Assembly (NCBI RefSeq): GCF_000719515.1
Contig: NZ_JOGR01000007.1
Coordinates: 367,592 to 431,591, forward strand
DNA from: Glycomyces sp. NRRL B-16210
Lineage (GTDB): Bacteria > Actinomycetota > Actinomycetes > Mycobacteriales > Micromonosporaceae
Direction of reading: 5' to 3'
DNA: 64,000 nt
The first letter of the stretch is position 1. Every line of letters begins with the position of its first letter. The notes under the pieces were generated by a model that did not search any database, was not told where the DNA came from, and saw only the letters and a program-made list of their open reading frames with translations. Both the position numbers and the translations under genes were made by a program. Of the stretch, positions 49,663 through 58,115 are shown one piece after another.

Positions 49663-50286
49663 GTGCCCGACGATCGTAACGGACTGCGGTCCACTTCTGC
49701 AACTCCCTTGGAACTGCTGCGCACCCCGCCGCCGAAGGAGCGCTCCGACGCCGCCCGCAACCGGGCCGCGATCCTCGACGCCGCCGCTCGGCTCTTCGCC
49801 GAGCACGACGTCGAATCGGTCTCGATGGACCAGGTCGCCGAGGCCGCCGGCGTCGGCAAAGGCACCCTGTTCCGCCGCTTCGGCGACAAGTCCGGACTCG
49901 CGGTCGCCCTGCTCGACGCGAGAGAAAGGGCCCTCCAAGAGGCGATCCTCAGCGGACCGCCGCTACTCGGACCCGGCGCGCCCGAGGCCGAACGCCTCCT
50001 CGCCTTCGCCGACGCCTACCTCGACTACGCGCTGGAGCACCTGCCGCTCGTGCGCATGTCGGAGACTGCGAGCGTCGGCGCCCGCTACCGGATCGGCGCC
50101 TACCGCTTCTGGCACCGCCACATCACCATCCTGCTGCCAGGGTCACCCGACGCCGACTACACCGCGCACGCCCTCCTCGCCCAAGTCGACGCCGAGCACC
50201 TCAGCGCGATCGTGCCCGAACTGGGGGAGGAGCGCATCAGAGCAGGGATTCGGCGACTGTGGAGCGATGCCGCCGACCCTCGATGA
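49663..50286 (+). CDS. TetR-family regulator (leaderless)
   Basis: A 207-residue repressor. The helix-turn-helix spans about residues 28-75 (NRAAILDAAARLFAEHDVESVSMDQVAEAAGVGKGTLFRRFGDKSG). GTG 49663 lies seven bases after the -10 TATAGT (49651-49656), exactly where transcription should begin, so the mRNA is probably leaderless; an earlier in-frame GTG (49645) would lie in the operator. The C-terminal domain is helical and its ligand is unknown. Confidence 0.88.
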   Translation: MPDDRNGLRSTSATPLELLRTPPPKERSDAARNRAAILDAAARLFAEHDVESVSMDQVAEAAGVGKGTLFRRFGDKSGLAVALLDARERALQEAILSGPPLLGPGAPEAERLLAFADAYLDYALEHLPLVRMSETASVGARYRIGAYRFWHRHITILLPGSPDADYTAHALLAQVDAEHLSAIVPELGEERIRAGIRRLWSDAADPR

Positions 50287-50318
50287 CCAGCTCGGATCGG
50301 TCAGTGGCGCGCGATGGT

Positions 50319-50960
50319 TCAGCGGGAGAAGGTGACGTGGACGGTGCCGCTCTCGGCGACCTCGCTGGTGACTTCGTAGTCGCGTTCGAGTTCGCGCAGG
50401 TCCGTCCACAGGTTCTCGCCGCGGCCGAGCAGGATCGGCGCGATGCCGACGTGGAGCCGGTCGACCAGGCCCGCGGCCAGGTAGGGCCGCACGGTCCGGA
50501 TGCCGCCGCCGATGCGCACGTCGAGGTCGCCCGCGGCTTCCCGAGCGCGGGCGAGGGTCTCATCGGCGGAGGTCTGGACGAAGTGGAACGTGGTGCCGCC
50601 TTCCATCTCCAGTGACGGCCGCTGTTCGTGGGTGAGCACGAAGACCGGGCATCCGAACGGCGGGTTCGGACCCCACCAGCCCTGCCAGTCGGGGTCGTCG
50701 GGGTGGAGGTGGAGTCCGAACATGCCCGCGCCCATGATCTCGGCGCCGATGCCCTCGAAATACGCGGCGGCGTAGTCGTCGTCGATGCCGGTGGTGCCCT
50801 TGCTGGTCTGGCCCAATACGCGCTCTTGCATCGTGCGCGTGGCCACGTAGGCGGCGGTGAGGCGGTGCCAGTCCTGGCCGATCGGGTCGTCGGGGGTCTG
50901 GTCGGTGGTGGTGGCGTAGCCGTCGAGGGAGATGTTGAGATCGACTCGTACCCGGCCCAT
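50319..50960 (-). CDS. Dihydrofolate-reductase-fold (RibD C-terminal) protein
   Basis: A 213-residue RibD-C/YwjB-type oxidoreductase. It opens with VRVDLNISLDGYAT. TGIDDDYAAAYFEGIGAEIMGAGMF and the NADPH-binding DVRIGGGIRTVRPYLAAGLVDR are typical, and IAPILLGRGENLW closes the fold. Such proteins are common near HxlR regulators and probably reduce pteridine- or pyrimidine-like compounds; the substrate is unknown. It is divergent from an HxlR gene. Confidence 0.88.
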   Translation of the reverse strand: MGRVRVDLNISLDGYATTTDQTPDDPIGQDWHRLTAAYVATRTMQERVLGQTSKGTTGIDDDYAAAYFEGIGAEIMGAGMFGLHLHPDDPDWQGWWGPNPPFGCPVFVLTHEQRPSLEMEGGTTFHFVQTSADETLARAREAAGDLDVRIGGGIRTVRPYLAAGLVDRLHVGIAPILLGRGENLWTDLRELERDYEVTSEVAESGTVHVTFSR

Positions 50961-50988
50961 TGCTACTCCTTCAGAGTGGTTGTATTAT
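50960..50988 (+). promoter_or_regulatory. Promoter of the HxlR gene
   Basis: TTGCTA (50960-50965), 17 bases and TATTAT (50983-50988), about 50 bases before the TTG start. The AT-rich stretch around 50982-50998 is the likely operator shared with the divergent reductase gene. Confidence 0.55.
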
Positions 50989-51039
50989 GCAATCACTACG
51001 GTAGGTCGTGGTGTTCGGCGATGTCAAGGAGGCACGGCG

Positions 51040-51546
51040 TTGGGTCGAGGAGTGATCGCCGAGGCGCGGTCCGGATGCGCGATCAACGCGGCCGTGGAGG
51101 CGCTGGGCGACCACTGGTCGTTCCTGGTGCTGCGCGACATGATCTTCGGCGACCGCCGGTACTTCCGCGAGCTGTTGAACGGCTCGATCGAGGGCATCGC
51201 CTCCAATATCCTCAGCGACCGGCTGAAAAAGCTCGTCGCCGCGGGCCTGCTCACCAAGGAGGAGGCCGTACGCGGCCGGCGCGTCCGCTACAGCCTCACC
51301 GAGGCGGGGATCCAGACCCTGCCGATCCTGTTCGCGCTCGGCAACTGGGGCCTGGACTGGCGCGAGGGCACGCCTGAGCTGCGGACCCGCCAGGAACTCA
51401 TGCGCGCTGAGGGGCCGGCGTTCATCGAGGAGCTGATGGACGAGCTGCGCGTGCACCACCTCGGCGCCCCGCCCGTCGAACGCGACGGCCCCGGGCCCCT
51501 GGAACGACTCGAAGCGGCGTACCAGCGGGCGGCCGCGAAGACCTAA
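51040..51546 (+). CDS. HxlR-family transcriptional regulator
   Basis: A 168-residue winged-helix protein. AVEALGDHWSFLVLRDMIFGDRRYFRELLNGSIEGIASNILSDRLKKLVAAGLL contains the helix-turn-helix and wing, with an N-terminal cysteine (SGCAINAA) that in related regulators can sense electrophiles. The last ~55 residues form an extra helical tail. TTG 51040 is set by AAGGAGG. It probably controls the divergent DHFR-fold gene. Confidence 0.9.
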   Translation: MGRGVIAEARSGCAINAAVEALGDHWSFLVLRDMIFGDRRYFRELLNGSIEGIASNILSDRLKKLVAAGLLTKEEAVRGRRVRYSLTEAGIQTLPILFALGNWGLDWREGTPELRTRQELMRAEGPAFIEELMDELRVHHLGAPPVERDGPGPLERLEAAYQRAAAKT

Positions 51547-51586
51547 GGCCGGTGGAGCCGGGTCGCCAGGTCGTCCGCGGGTGGGT

Positions 51587-52228
51587 CTAGGAGAGGCGGA
51601 ATCGCGCGGCGAGGTCCTCTGCGATGGCATCGGGCGAGGCGGAACCATCGATGTCGACCACCTGCATCCCGAGCTCAGCGGCTTCGGCGCGGATCTCCTG
51701 GTCCCAGTAGCGGTCGCGGGCCAGCCGGATCTCCAGGGCCTTGCGATGGTCGGCGGTTCCCCAGTTGGCCCTGGCTCGATCGGGATCGGAGTAGCGCTCG
51801 GTGAGCGCTCGGCGCCGGAATTCGCCGGTCGGCAGCAAGAACGCCGCCTGCTCCGGCCACGCCAGCAGCGGCGCCACCTCGGCCGGTCGAGTGCGGAAAT
51901 CATCGGCGAGCACGGTTCCCACCCCGGTCATCGCGCACAGGTCGTCGAGAACGAACGGGAAGGTCTCGCCGTGGCGGCTCGGCATCGACGCGAACGCCTC
52001 CTCGGCCGTACGCCCGGTGGATCGCTCTTCGGCCGACATGCGCAGCAGCGCCGCCAAGTGCGGTTGGCGACGCTCGTCGCAGTGTTGGACCTAGTTCGCC
52101 TCGGCGGCGTCACCGTCGTAGATCCGAAGCCGATACCGCTCGGCCAGCAGGCGGGCAACGGTGCTCTTTCCCGCGCCGGTGCCACCACCGATCCAGCGGA
52201 CATGGGAGACATCGGAGGGGCCGGTCAT
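51587..52228 (-). pseudogene. P-loop kinase gene interrupted by an in-frame amber codon
   Basis: From ATG 52228 the frame reads a nucleoside-kinase-like start, VRWIGGGTGAGKSTVARLLAERYR (Walker A GGGTGAGKST), to DGDAAEAN. Codon 46 is TAG at 52093-52091. The same frame then continues as coding-like sequence (QHCDERRQPHLAALLRMSAE) to a normal stop at 51587, 213 codons in all. No frame change is involved. It is a nonsense pseudogene, a sequencing error, or a rare readthrough case. Downstream ATGs (52057) could express the C-terminal part, which would lack the P-loop. Confidence 0.75.
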
Positions 52229-52477
52229 GGCCTTCACGATAGCGGTGACCGCCAGAAGAGCGGACGCACACGCGTGACCGAGCTGCGTGGCCGGGCGTGC
52301 CTGCTAGGGGCGCATAGAGTGGTACTGCATTCGTGATCATTGCGGCGTCCGAACCATGTGCACGTGAAGGCTGCTCGTGCCTGCTTCGCTATGCGACCCA
52401 CCCCATCCCAACCAGGCCCTCTTCGCGAGTAGGAAACTTGAGCAAGCTCTGCCTGACCATCGGAAAGGATCGCGACC

Positions 52478-53128
52478 GTGAAGAAGTACGTGCTCTTCGA
52501 TCATGACGGCGTACTGGTGGACACCGAGTTCTGGTATTGCAAGGCCGGAGAACGCGCCCTCGCGGATGTCGGTCTGGACTTGGACAAGGACCGATACCTC
52601 CGGGACATGAATCAGGGCCTCGGCACTTGGGCCCAGGCCAGGGCGGCAGGCATCGATGAACCGACCATCAGCGAGCTGCGGAAGGCTCGCGACGAGTACT
52701 ACCAGGAGCACCTGAGAACAGAGGACATTGCGATCGAGGGCGTTGTCGACGCCCTTTCCGAGCTGTCGAAATACGTCCGCATGGCGATCGTGACCACGGC
52801 GAAGCGTGTGGATTTCGCGATCATCCACGAGAAGCGACAGATCAGGGAGTTCATGGACTTCGTCCTTGTCCGCGAGGACTATGAGCGCTCCAAGCCGCAC
52901 CCGGAACCGTACCTGACCGGCCTGAAGCGCCTCGGTGCGCTCAAGGAGGAGACGTTGGTCGTCGAGGATTCGGCCAGAGGCCTGAATTCGGCCGTAGCGG
53001 CCGGCATCGACTGCGCCGTCGTCTACAACGACTTCACAAAGGCGCAAGACTTCTCGCAGGCTACGCATCGAATCGATACGCTGATCGAATTGAAAGACAT
53101 TATTCTCAATGGCCGGTGTGCTTCGTGA
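52478..53128 (+). CDS. HAD-superfamily phosphatase (beta-phosphoglucomutase-like)
   Basis: A 216-residue HAD hydrolase. The nucleophile motif is FDHDGVLVDTEF; motif II is MAIVTTAKR, the motif III lysine lies in YERSKPHPEPYLTGLKRL and motif IV in VVEDSARGLNSA. An alpha-helical cap sits at about 17-85. Its substrate (a sugar phosphate or phosphoglycolate-like compound) is unknown. The codon use is less GC-biased than the neighbours, so recent transfer is possible. GTG 52478 follows GGAAAGGA. The ~250 bases upstream hold no gene. Confidence 0.88.
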   Translation: MKKYVLFDHDGVLVDTEFWYCKAGERALADVGLDLDKDRYLRDMNQGLGTWAQARAAGIDEPTISELRKARDEYYQEHLRTEDIAIEGVVDALSELSKYVRMAIVTTAKRVDFAIIHEKRQIREFMDFVLVREDYERSKPHPEPYLTGLKRLGALKEETLVVEDSARGLNSAVAAGIDCAVVYNDFTKAQDFSQATHRIDTLIELKDIILNGRCAS

Positions 53129-53159
53129 TCGTCACCCGGGCCCGACTCGTCTACGAGGT

Positions 53160-53231
53160 TTAGTTGCGGCCTGCGGCGCGGGGGAAGCCGGTGAAGTCGG
53201 TGGTCTCCGCCTCCTCGAAGTGAGCGGACCA
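53160..53231 (-). pseudogene. Possible C-terminal gene fragment
   Basis: Between the HAD gene and the next unit, the minus strand reads WSAHFEEAETTDFTGFPRAA GRN and a TAA, with a TGA directly before it. The peptide has the look of a real protein tail, but no start or rest of the gene remains. It may be the scar of a deletion that also brought in the neighbouring genes. Confidence 0.25.
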
Positions 53232-53277
53232 TCAGTACGATTCGCCTAAGCCCTCAAACTTCGGAAGGCGATTCGGC

Positions 53278-53403
53278 ATGAGCGACTATGAGCGGATCCA
53301 AGTCGATGCGGACCTGTCCTCAGACAACCCCATCGACAACGCCATGGGCAGTCTGCCCGGCATCAGCGCCATGCCAGGCGTCAGACATGGAAGACGCCGC
53401 TGA
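53278..53403 (+). CDS. Small ORF, first of a three-gene unit
   Basis: A 41-residue acidic peptide (MSDYERIQVDADLSSDNPID...) with GGAAGGCG before ATG 53278. It overlaps the next start by 17 bases in another frame. I recognise nothing in it. It may be a short partner protein, or the two frames may once have been one gene before a frameshift near 53390. Confidence 0.45.
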   Translation: MSDYERIQVDADLSSDNPIDNAMGSLPGISAMPGVRHGRRR

Positions 53404-53626
53404 GATGTGGAGGCGCATCGCCCAGGCCAACGTCGATCTCAGTCAGGCCGTGGTCGACAACATGCAGCAGCTCTCGCAGCTGATGGGAGAGGCGAGATCG
53501 ACAGTGCAACTGCTTGCCGACAACATCCAGGCGGCGAGCGCGGCCTGGGACGGCGCCGACGCCGAGATCGAGCAGATCTTCAAGGAGATCGAGCTCATCA
53601 TCGTGGTCGACGTCCCGGAGTGCTGA
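53387..53626 (+). CDS. 79-residue helical protein with WDG motif (WXG100-like)
   Basis: The protein is almost wholly helical. Helix one (about 1-48) contains MWRRIAQANVDLSQAVVDNM QQLSQ, a W54-D55-G56 turn (SAAWDGADAE) follows, and a second helix ends in IELIIVVDVPEC. The length and the helix-W-x-G-helix plan resemble WXG100 proteins of type VII secretion, but the motif lies later than usual and the tail is hydrophobic. It precedes a membrane protein by two bases. ATG 53387 has a weak ribosome-binding site. Confidence 0.55.
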   Translation: MEDAAEMWRRIAQANVDLSQAVVDNMQQLSQLMGEARSTVQLLADNIQAASAAWDGADAEIEQIFKEIELIIVVDVPEC

Positions 53627-53627
53627 G

Positions 53628-54749
53628 GTGAGTTCACGGCTCGTCATCCACGCCCCCTCGCTGGAGACCGAGGACATCGGGCCCGACTCGCTCACCGGCA
53701 GAGTCCGCGGCGCGAAGATCGCGCCCGCGGTGCGGGTGAACGGCCGCCCGGTGAACGACCACCCCGATCGCGGCGCGCAGACTCGCATGGAAGTGCCGCT
53801 GAAGCCCGGCAGGCACCGGGTCGAGGTCATGGTCAAGCAGACCTACGAGACCGTGCTGGTCGAACTGGCCCGAGACGAGACCGTCGCGTTGCGGATCGGG
53901 TACCTGCGGCAGCAGACCGACGGCAATGACCGGCTCTACGTCGGCAGCAAGACCTATGTGAACCGAGCGTCCAACGCCGGAAGCTCTGCGGTGCTCCAAG
54001 GCGTCGGTTGCGGCGCGGCCCTGTGGTTCCTCGCCTACGCGGCACTCACGTTGGTCGTCATGCTCACCGGCAAAGCGCTCGGACTCACTGCGTCCCAGGC
54101 GGTCCTCGGTAGCTTGGCGGGCGCGGTGGTCGTGGGGATCATCGGCGGGATCCTGGTCTTCTGGAAGGTTCGCAGGCAGGTCACGGACACCGGCGAGGTC
54201 GCCACCAAACCGATCCGCATGGACGGCGGCGCACTCCTGCTTCCGGCCGCGGTCGAACCGCCTTCGGGCCGTTCGGGAATCGTGCTGCGAGTGCGCGCGC
54301 GGCCGCGGACGCTGAACATGATCGGCTTCTCCGCCAGGCTGCTCGACACCAAGAAGCGGACCTGGTACGAGTTCTACTACAACGAGCTGATCGACTGGGC
54401 CGCACGGCCGCGCGTGTTCCTCGACGGCCGGGAACTGGGCGCGGCCTGGGGCAAGTGGTGGATCCCGGCGGGCGCCGGCACGCACCGGCTCCGCGTTGAG
54501 ATCAACGGGATCGGCGGTTGCAAGGACGTCGCTGCGGCCGGGGAGGCCGACATCGTGGTGGGGGCCGGGGCCGAACAGGTCGAGGCCCGCTTCAATTTCA
54601 TCGCGATGGCGCACCGCCGTGAGGAGGCCCGACCGGAACTGGTCTCGCGCTGGCAGCGGGTGATGCGGCGGGCCAAGCGCTACGAGGACATGGCGGGCCA
54701 GGCCCTGGGAGAGCCCGACTTGGAGTTCGTGACGCACGAACCGAAGTGA
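53628..54749 (+). CDS. Two-helix membrane protein with two PEGA-like beta domains
   Basis: A 373-residue protein. Domain A (about 28-92) has AVRVNGRPVNDHPD..MEVPLKPGRHRVEVMVKQ, the look of a PEGA-like domain. A membrane hairpin follows (about 128-148 and 155-180). Domain B (about 215-326) repeats the plan with RPRVFLDGRELGAAWGKWWIPA GAGTHRLRVEI. A basic C-terminal helix ends the protein. The two related domains on one side of the membrane hairpin suggest a scaffold or ligand-binding protein; its role is unknown. GTG 53628 follows GGAG and sits two bases after the previous stop. Confidence 0.8.
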   Translation: MSSRLVIHAPSLETEDIGPDSLTGRVRGAKIAPAVRVNGRPVNDHPDRGAQTRMEVPLKPGRHRVEVMVKQTYETVLVELARDETVALRIGYLRQQTDGNDRLYVGSKTYVNRASNAGSSAVLQGVGCGAALWFLAYAALTLVVMLTGKALGLTASQAVLGSLAGAVVVGIIGGILVFWKVRRQVTDTGEVATKPIRMDGGALLLPAAVEPPSGRSGIVLRVRARPRTLNMIGFSARLLDTKKRTWYEFYYNELIDWAARPRVFLDGRELGAAWGKWWIPAGAGTHRLRVEINGIGGCKDVAAAGEADIVVGAGAEQVEARFNFIAMAHRREEARPELVSRWQRVMRRAKRYEDMAGQALGEPDLEFVTHEPK

Positions 54750-54966
54750 GCAAGGCCAGTTGGCTTGCCCCACAACAGGAGCCAGCCCGACTGTTCGCGC
54801 CGGCGGGTGCACCGTGGCCTCCAGCAGGCCCCGCCCGACGATCAGCTCGGGCCTCCCGGTCGCGACCGGGTGCGGGGACGCCGGAGGGGCCGTCAGGGCC
54901 GCCTGGGCGTTTCCGGTCGACACGGCTTTCCGCTTCTCGGCATGACGGGTTCCCGTGCGGGGCCGG

Positions 54967-56544
54967 TCAGTAGTTCTTCCACTCCGACTCGACCCTGTCG
55001 AGGATCACCGGGTGCATGAGCGTCGAGGGCTCCATGTCCATCTCGGCCCGGTCGGGCGGGAAGACCTGGGCCGCTTCGAGCACTTCCGGTGTGAGGGACC
55101 GGAACGGCCCGACCGACGTGTCCAGGCTGAGCAAGGGGGCCTCGCCGTCGGCCTGCACCAGGTGGAAGCCCCAGTCGCCGAAGCTCGGCACGCTCACCCA
55201 GTACGGGGTCGGCTCGTGCTCGGCCGCTTCGAGGGTCGCGTTGATCGTCCAGAACGTCTGCGGTGCAAAGTACGGCGAACCGCTCTGCACCACCATGCGC
55301 CCGGTCGCGTTGAGGTGGTCGGTCGCCAGCCCGTAGAACTCGATCGAGTACAGCTTCGCGGTCTCGGTCGCGTCCGGGTCGGGCATGTCCACGATGATCG
55401 CGTCCCACACCCCGTTCTCGCCGCGCAGCCACGTGAACGCGTCCTCGTTGACCACCCGCACCCTCGGGTCGTTCATCGCCCCTTCGTTGAGCGCGACCAG
55501 GTCGTCGAACTCGCGGCCCAGGTCGGTCACCGCCTCGTCGAGGTCGACCAGGGTCACCGACTCGACGTCCGGGTAGCGCAGGATCTCGCGCACCGCGAGC
55601 CCGTCGCCGCCGCCGAGGACCAGCACGTTCGCTCGCGGTCCGTCCATCGCCGGGTGCACCAGCGCCTCGTGGTACCGGTATTCGTCCACAGAGGAGAATT
55701 GCAGGTCGCCGTTGAGGTACAGCCGCATGTCCTGCTCCCCGAACGGCAGCGCCGACTCGGTGATCACGATCTGCTGGTACACGCTGTCCTCGGTGTAGAC
55801 GATCGGCGCCGCGTACAGCGCCTGCCGCGCGTTCGTCTCGAACCGGTCGGTGTAGGCGAACGCCGCGACCAGCAGCACCGCCGAAGCGACCGCCGCGATC
55901 GCGAGCAACTGCTTAGAGAGCTTCGACAGGTCCTCGCGGAACAGCAGGAACACCAGGAGCACGCCCGCGACCGCGTTCACCGCCCCGACCAGCAGCGCCC
56001 CCTGGACCTGCCCGAAGAACGGCAGCAGCACGAACGGGAACGCCAGGCCCCCGATGAGGCCGCCGAGGTAGTCCGCGGCGTTCAGATCCGCGACCGCCGC
56101 GCCCGCCGCCTGCTCCCGGATGCGTTGCAGCAGCTCCATGAGCAGCGGGATCTCCGCCCCGATGAGCAGGCCGATCGCGGCCGCGACCGCCACCAGCGGC
56201 AGGCTGTACAGCGTCGTCCACGCGAACGCCGCGTACAGCAGCATCACGCTGAACCCGCCCAGCAGCGCCAGCGCCAGCTCCACGGCCGCGAACGACAGCG
56301 CCGGCCAGCGCCGCAGCGGCTTGGCCGCGAGCGCCCCGATCCCCATCGCGAACACCATCACCGACAGGACGATCGACGCCTGCTTCGCGGTGTTCCCGAC
56401 CAGGTAGGCGCCCAAGGTGATGAGCGCGAGTTCATAAACGAGCCCGCACGCCGAGACCGCGAACGCGGTGGCGAGCAGGCCGAAGCGCGACAGGCGGACC
56501 CGGCGCGCCGAGAGGGTTCGCAGAGGGGTGGCCTCGGCGGTCAA
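54967..56544 (-). CDS. Spermidine-synthase-like membrane aminopropyltransferase
   Basis: A 525-residue protein. Seven or so membrane helices (about residues 20-225, including VSACGLVYELALITLGAYLVG and LLIGAEIPLLMELL) precede a spermidine-synthase domain (about 270-510). In that domain VLVLGGGDGLAVREILRYP binds decarboxylated SAM-type cofactors and VDMPDPDATETAKLYS follows. Membrane-fused members of the family are common in bacteria; the natural product is not established. TTG 56544 overlaps the DUF350 stop as TTGA. Confidence 0.9.
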   Translation of the reverse strand: MTAEATPLRTLSARRVRLSRFGLLATAFAVSACGLVYELALITLGAYLVGNTAKQASIVLSVMVFAMGIGALAAKPLRRWPALSFAAVELALALLGGFSVMLLYAAFAWTTLYSLPLVAVAAAIGLLIGAEIPLLMELLQRIREQAAGAAVADLNAADYLGGLIGGLAFPFVLLPFFGQVQGALLVGAVNAVAGVLLVFLLFREDLSKLSKQLLAIAAVASAVLLVAAFAYTDRFETNARQALYAAPIVYTEDSVYQQIVITESALPFGEQDMRLYLNGDLQFSSVDEYRYHEALVHPAMDGPRANVLVLGGGDGLAVREILRYPDVESVTLVDLDEAVTDLGREFDDLVALNEGAMNDPRVRVVNEDAFTWLRGENGVWDAIIVDMPDPDATETAKLYSIEFYGLATDHLNATGRMVVQSGSPYFAPQTFWTINATLEAAEHEPTPYWVSVPSFGDWGFHLVQADGEAPLLSLDTSVGPFRSLTPEVLEAAQVFPPDRAEMDMEPSTLMHPVILDRVESEWKNY

Positions 56545-57008
56545 GAGAGCGCCATCGCGATGACCCCGCCCAAGGCGACGTGCATCGCGGCGCTGACCCA
56601 CACGGCCGGCTGCGTGCCCTCGGCCACGACGATCGCGCCGTGGTCGCCGGGGGTGACCCAGTCGAGGATGAGGAACGCGATGGCCATCGCGACCAGGCCG
56701 ATCACGCCGTAGATGAACGTCGAGACGATCCCGACCAGCAAGGACCCCTCGGAGGAGGCCCAGATCGCGCCGACCACGATCAGCCCGACGCCGATCACGT
56801 TCGAGGCCAGGAGGATCCCGGCGTTCTTGTTGCGCTGGGTCCAGATCAGCTCGCCGAGCTTCCCGGGGGTGAGCCAGTCGGTGACCAGGTAGCCGAGCAC
56901 CATGAGGACGATGCCGATCGCGCTGTAGGCGAGGGCGCCGAGCACGGCGTTGAGCAGCTCGTCGGAGGCGAACTCCGCCAGGTCGTTCGCTGCGAGGACT
57001 TCGATCAT
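56541..57008 (-). CDS. DUF350-family membrane protein
   Basis: A 155-residue protein of four hydrophobic helices (about 16-40, 55-72, 84-105 and 130-150). It has the DUF350 plan of two similar halves (SAIGIVLMVLGYLVTDWLTPGKL and GLVAMAIAFLILDWVTPGDH), each ending in a conserved D-W-(L/V)-T-P-G. DUF350 proteins occur with DUF4178, DUF4247 and spermidine-synthase-like genes, as here. Function is unknown. Start ATG 57008. Confidence 0.9.
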   Translation of the reverse strand: MIEVLAANDLAEFASDELLNAVLGALAYSAIGIVLMVLGYLVTDWLTPGKLGELIWTQRNKNAGILLASNVIGVGLIVVGAIWASSEGSLLVGIVSTFIYGVIGLVAMAIAFLILDWVTPGDHGAIVVAEGTQPAVWVSAAMHVALGGVIAMALS

Positions 57009-57041
57009 CGGAAGTTGTGCCTTTCGGATTGCGGGCAGGGC

Positions 57042-57515
57042 TTATTTGCCGGAGCCGGGGCCGCCGCCGCGGAACGGCGACGGGGGCGAGGACGACCATC
57101 CCCACAGGACGAAGATGCCCGAGTAGTGGTTGTAGCCGCTGCGGTAGTCGTGCAGCAGGATCTTCGAGCCGCCCTCGTACGGGGAGACGGCCACGATGTG
57201 CTTGGTGTACTGGAGGTAGTACACGCCGCCGGAGCTGCGCTCCTCGACGGCGTTGGCGCTCGCGTCGATCTGCGAGGCCACCGTCGCGGGGGCGGAGCTG
57301 GAGGTGTACGCGGTGCCGCCGCCCTCGTCGAGGCTCGCCGCCCGCGCGTAGTTGTCGCGGATCGTGTTGCTCGGGTTGGAGAAGTTCGTGCTCGACAGGA
57401 ACAGGCCCCCGCAGCACAGGGCGAGCACCGTGATGATCGCCGTCCAGTGCTTCCAGTTCATGCCGCGCGAGGCGGGCCGCTCTTCAGGGGGCTGGTACTG
57501 CTGCTCGTAGCTCAT
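57042..57515 (-). CDS. DUF4247-domain protein
   Basis: A 157-residue protein with a Gln/Pro-rich N-terminus, one membrane helix (about 24-42, WTAIITVLALCCGGLFLSS) and an extracytoplasmic domain with GVYYLQYTKHIVAVSPYEGG, the DUF4247 pattern. The end is rich in Gly/Pro/Ser. Its place before DUF350 and after DUF2617 is conserved in many actinobacteria; its function is unknown. ATG 57515 follows GGACCTCCGATG-type sequence without a strong ribosome-binding site. Confidence 0.85.
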   Translation of the reverse strand: MSYEQQYQPPEERPASRGMNWKHWTAIITVLALCCGGLFLSSTNFSNPSNTIRDNYARAASLDEGGGTAYTSSSAPATVASQIDASANAVEERSSGGVYYLQYTKHIVAVSPYEGGSKILLHDYRSGYNHYSGIFVLWGWSSSPPSPFRGGGPGSGK

Positions 57516-57570
57516 CGGAGGTCCTCGGTCGTCTCTGGGGGGTTCGGTTCAGCTTACGGTCGGGCCGCAT

Positions 57571-58080
57571 CTACACGGGCACGACCGTTCCGGTCGTGGT
57601 CACGACCTCGCCGTACTGCGGGTAGGTGTGGACGGTCCGCCACGTCAGCGGCGCCGACCCGGTGATCTCCAAGGCCGTCAGCGCGTCCGGGTCGTCCCCG
57701 AACACGCCGACGAGGAGGTCCGGGGCGTCCGAGCGCATCACCGCGCGGTCCCGCAGGGACCGGACGCGGCGGCGCAGTTCGGGGACGGCGACGGTCTCGA
57801 CGGTGCACTCGTAGCGGTGCCGCCAGGACCCGACCCGCTGGCTGAACGCCTCCGGCAGGTCCGGGGCGAGGTCGGAGCGGTAGGCGAGGGTCTCGGCGAT
57901 GAGGCCGTCGGGGGTGGCGACGACGGCCTGGTGGCTGGCGCCGAGCAGCCGCAGCGACAGCCGCAGCGGCCCGGCGTCGCGGTCCATCCGGTCCAGGACC
58001 GGCATCGACGGGGCGTCGGGTCGGAAGGTGAGCGAGGCGGCCGAGACGTCGACGAACGGCACCTCGATATGGGCTATCAG
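57571..58080 (-). CDS. DUF2617-family protein (probable CTG start)
   Basis: A 169-residue alpha/beta protein of the DUF2617 family; LRLLGASHQAVVATPDG and the C-terminal WRTVHTYPQYGEVVTTTG are recognisable. Family alignment wants a first strand before VPFVDVSAAS, which requires the CTG at 58080 (GGAG six bases upstream); the first conventional start, GTG 58062, would delete it. Function is unknown. It lies between DUF4178 and DUF4247 genes in a conserved row. Confidence 0.82.
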   Translation of the reverse strand: MIAHIEVPFVDVSAASLTFRPDAPSMPVLDRMDRDAGPLRLSLRLLGASHQAVVATPDGLIAETLAYRSDLAPDLPEAFSQRVGSWRHRYECTVETVAVPELRRRVRSLRDRAVMRSDAPDLLVGVFGDDPDALTALEITGSAPLTWRTVHTYPQYGEVVTTTGTVVPV

Positions 58081-58115
58081 CGTGGACTCCGGGGGATCGT
58101 GCGGACGCGGCCCGT

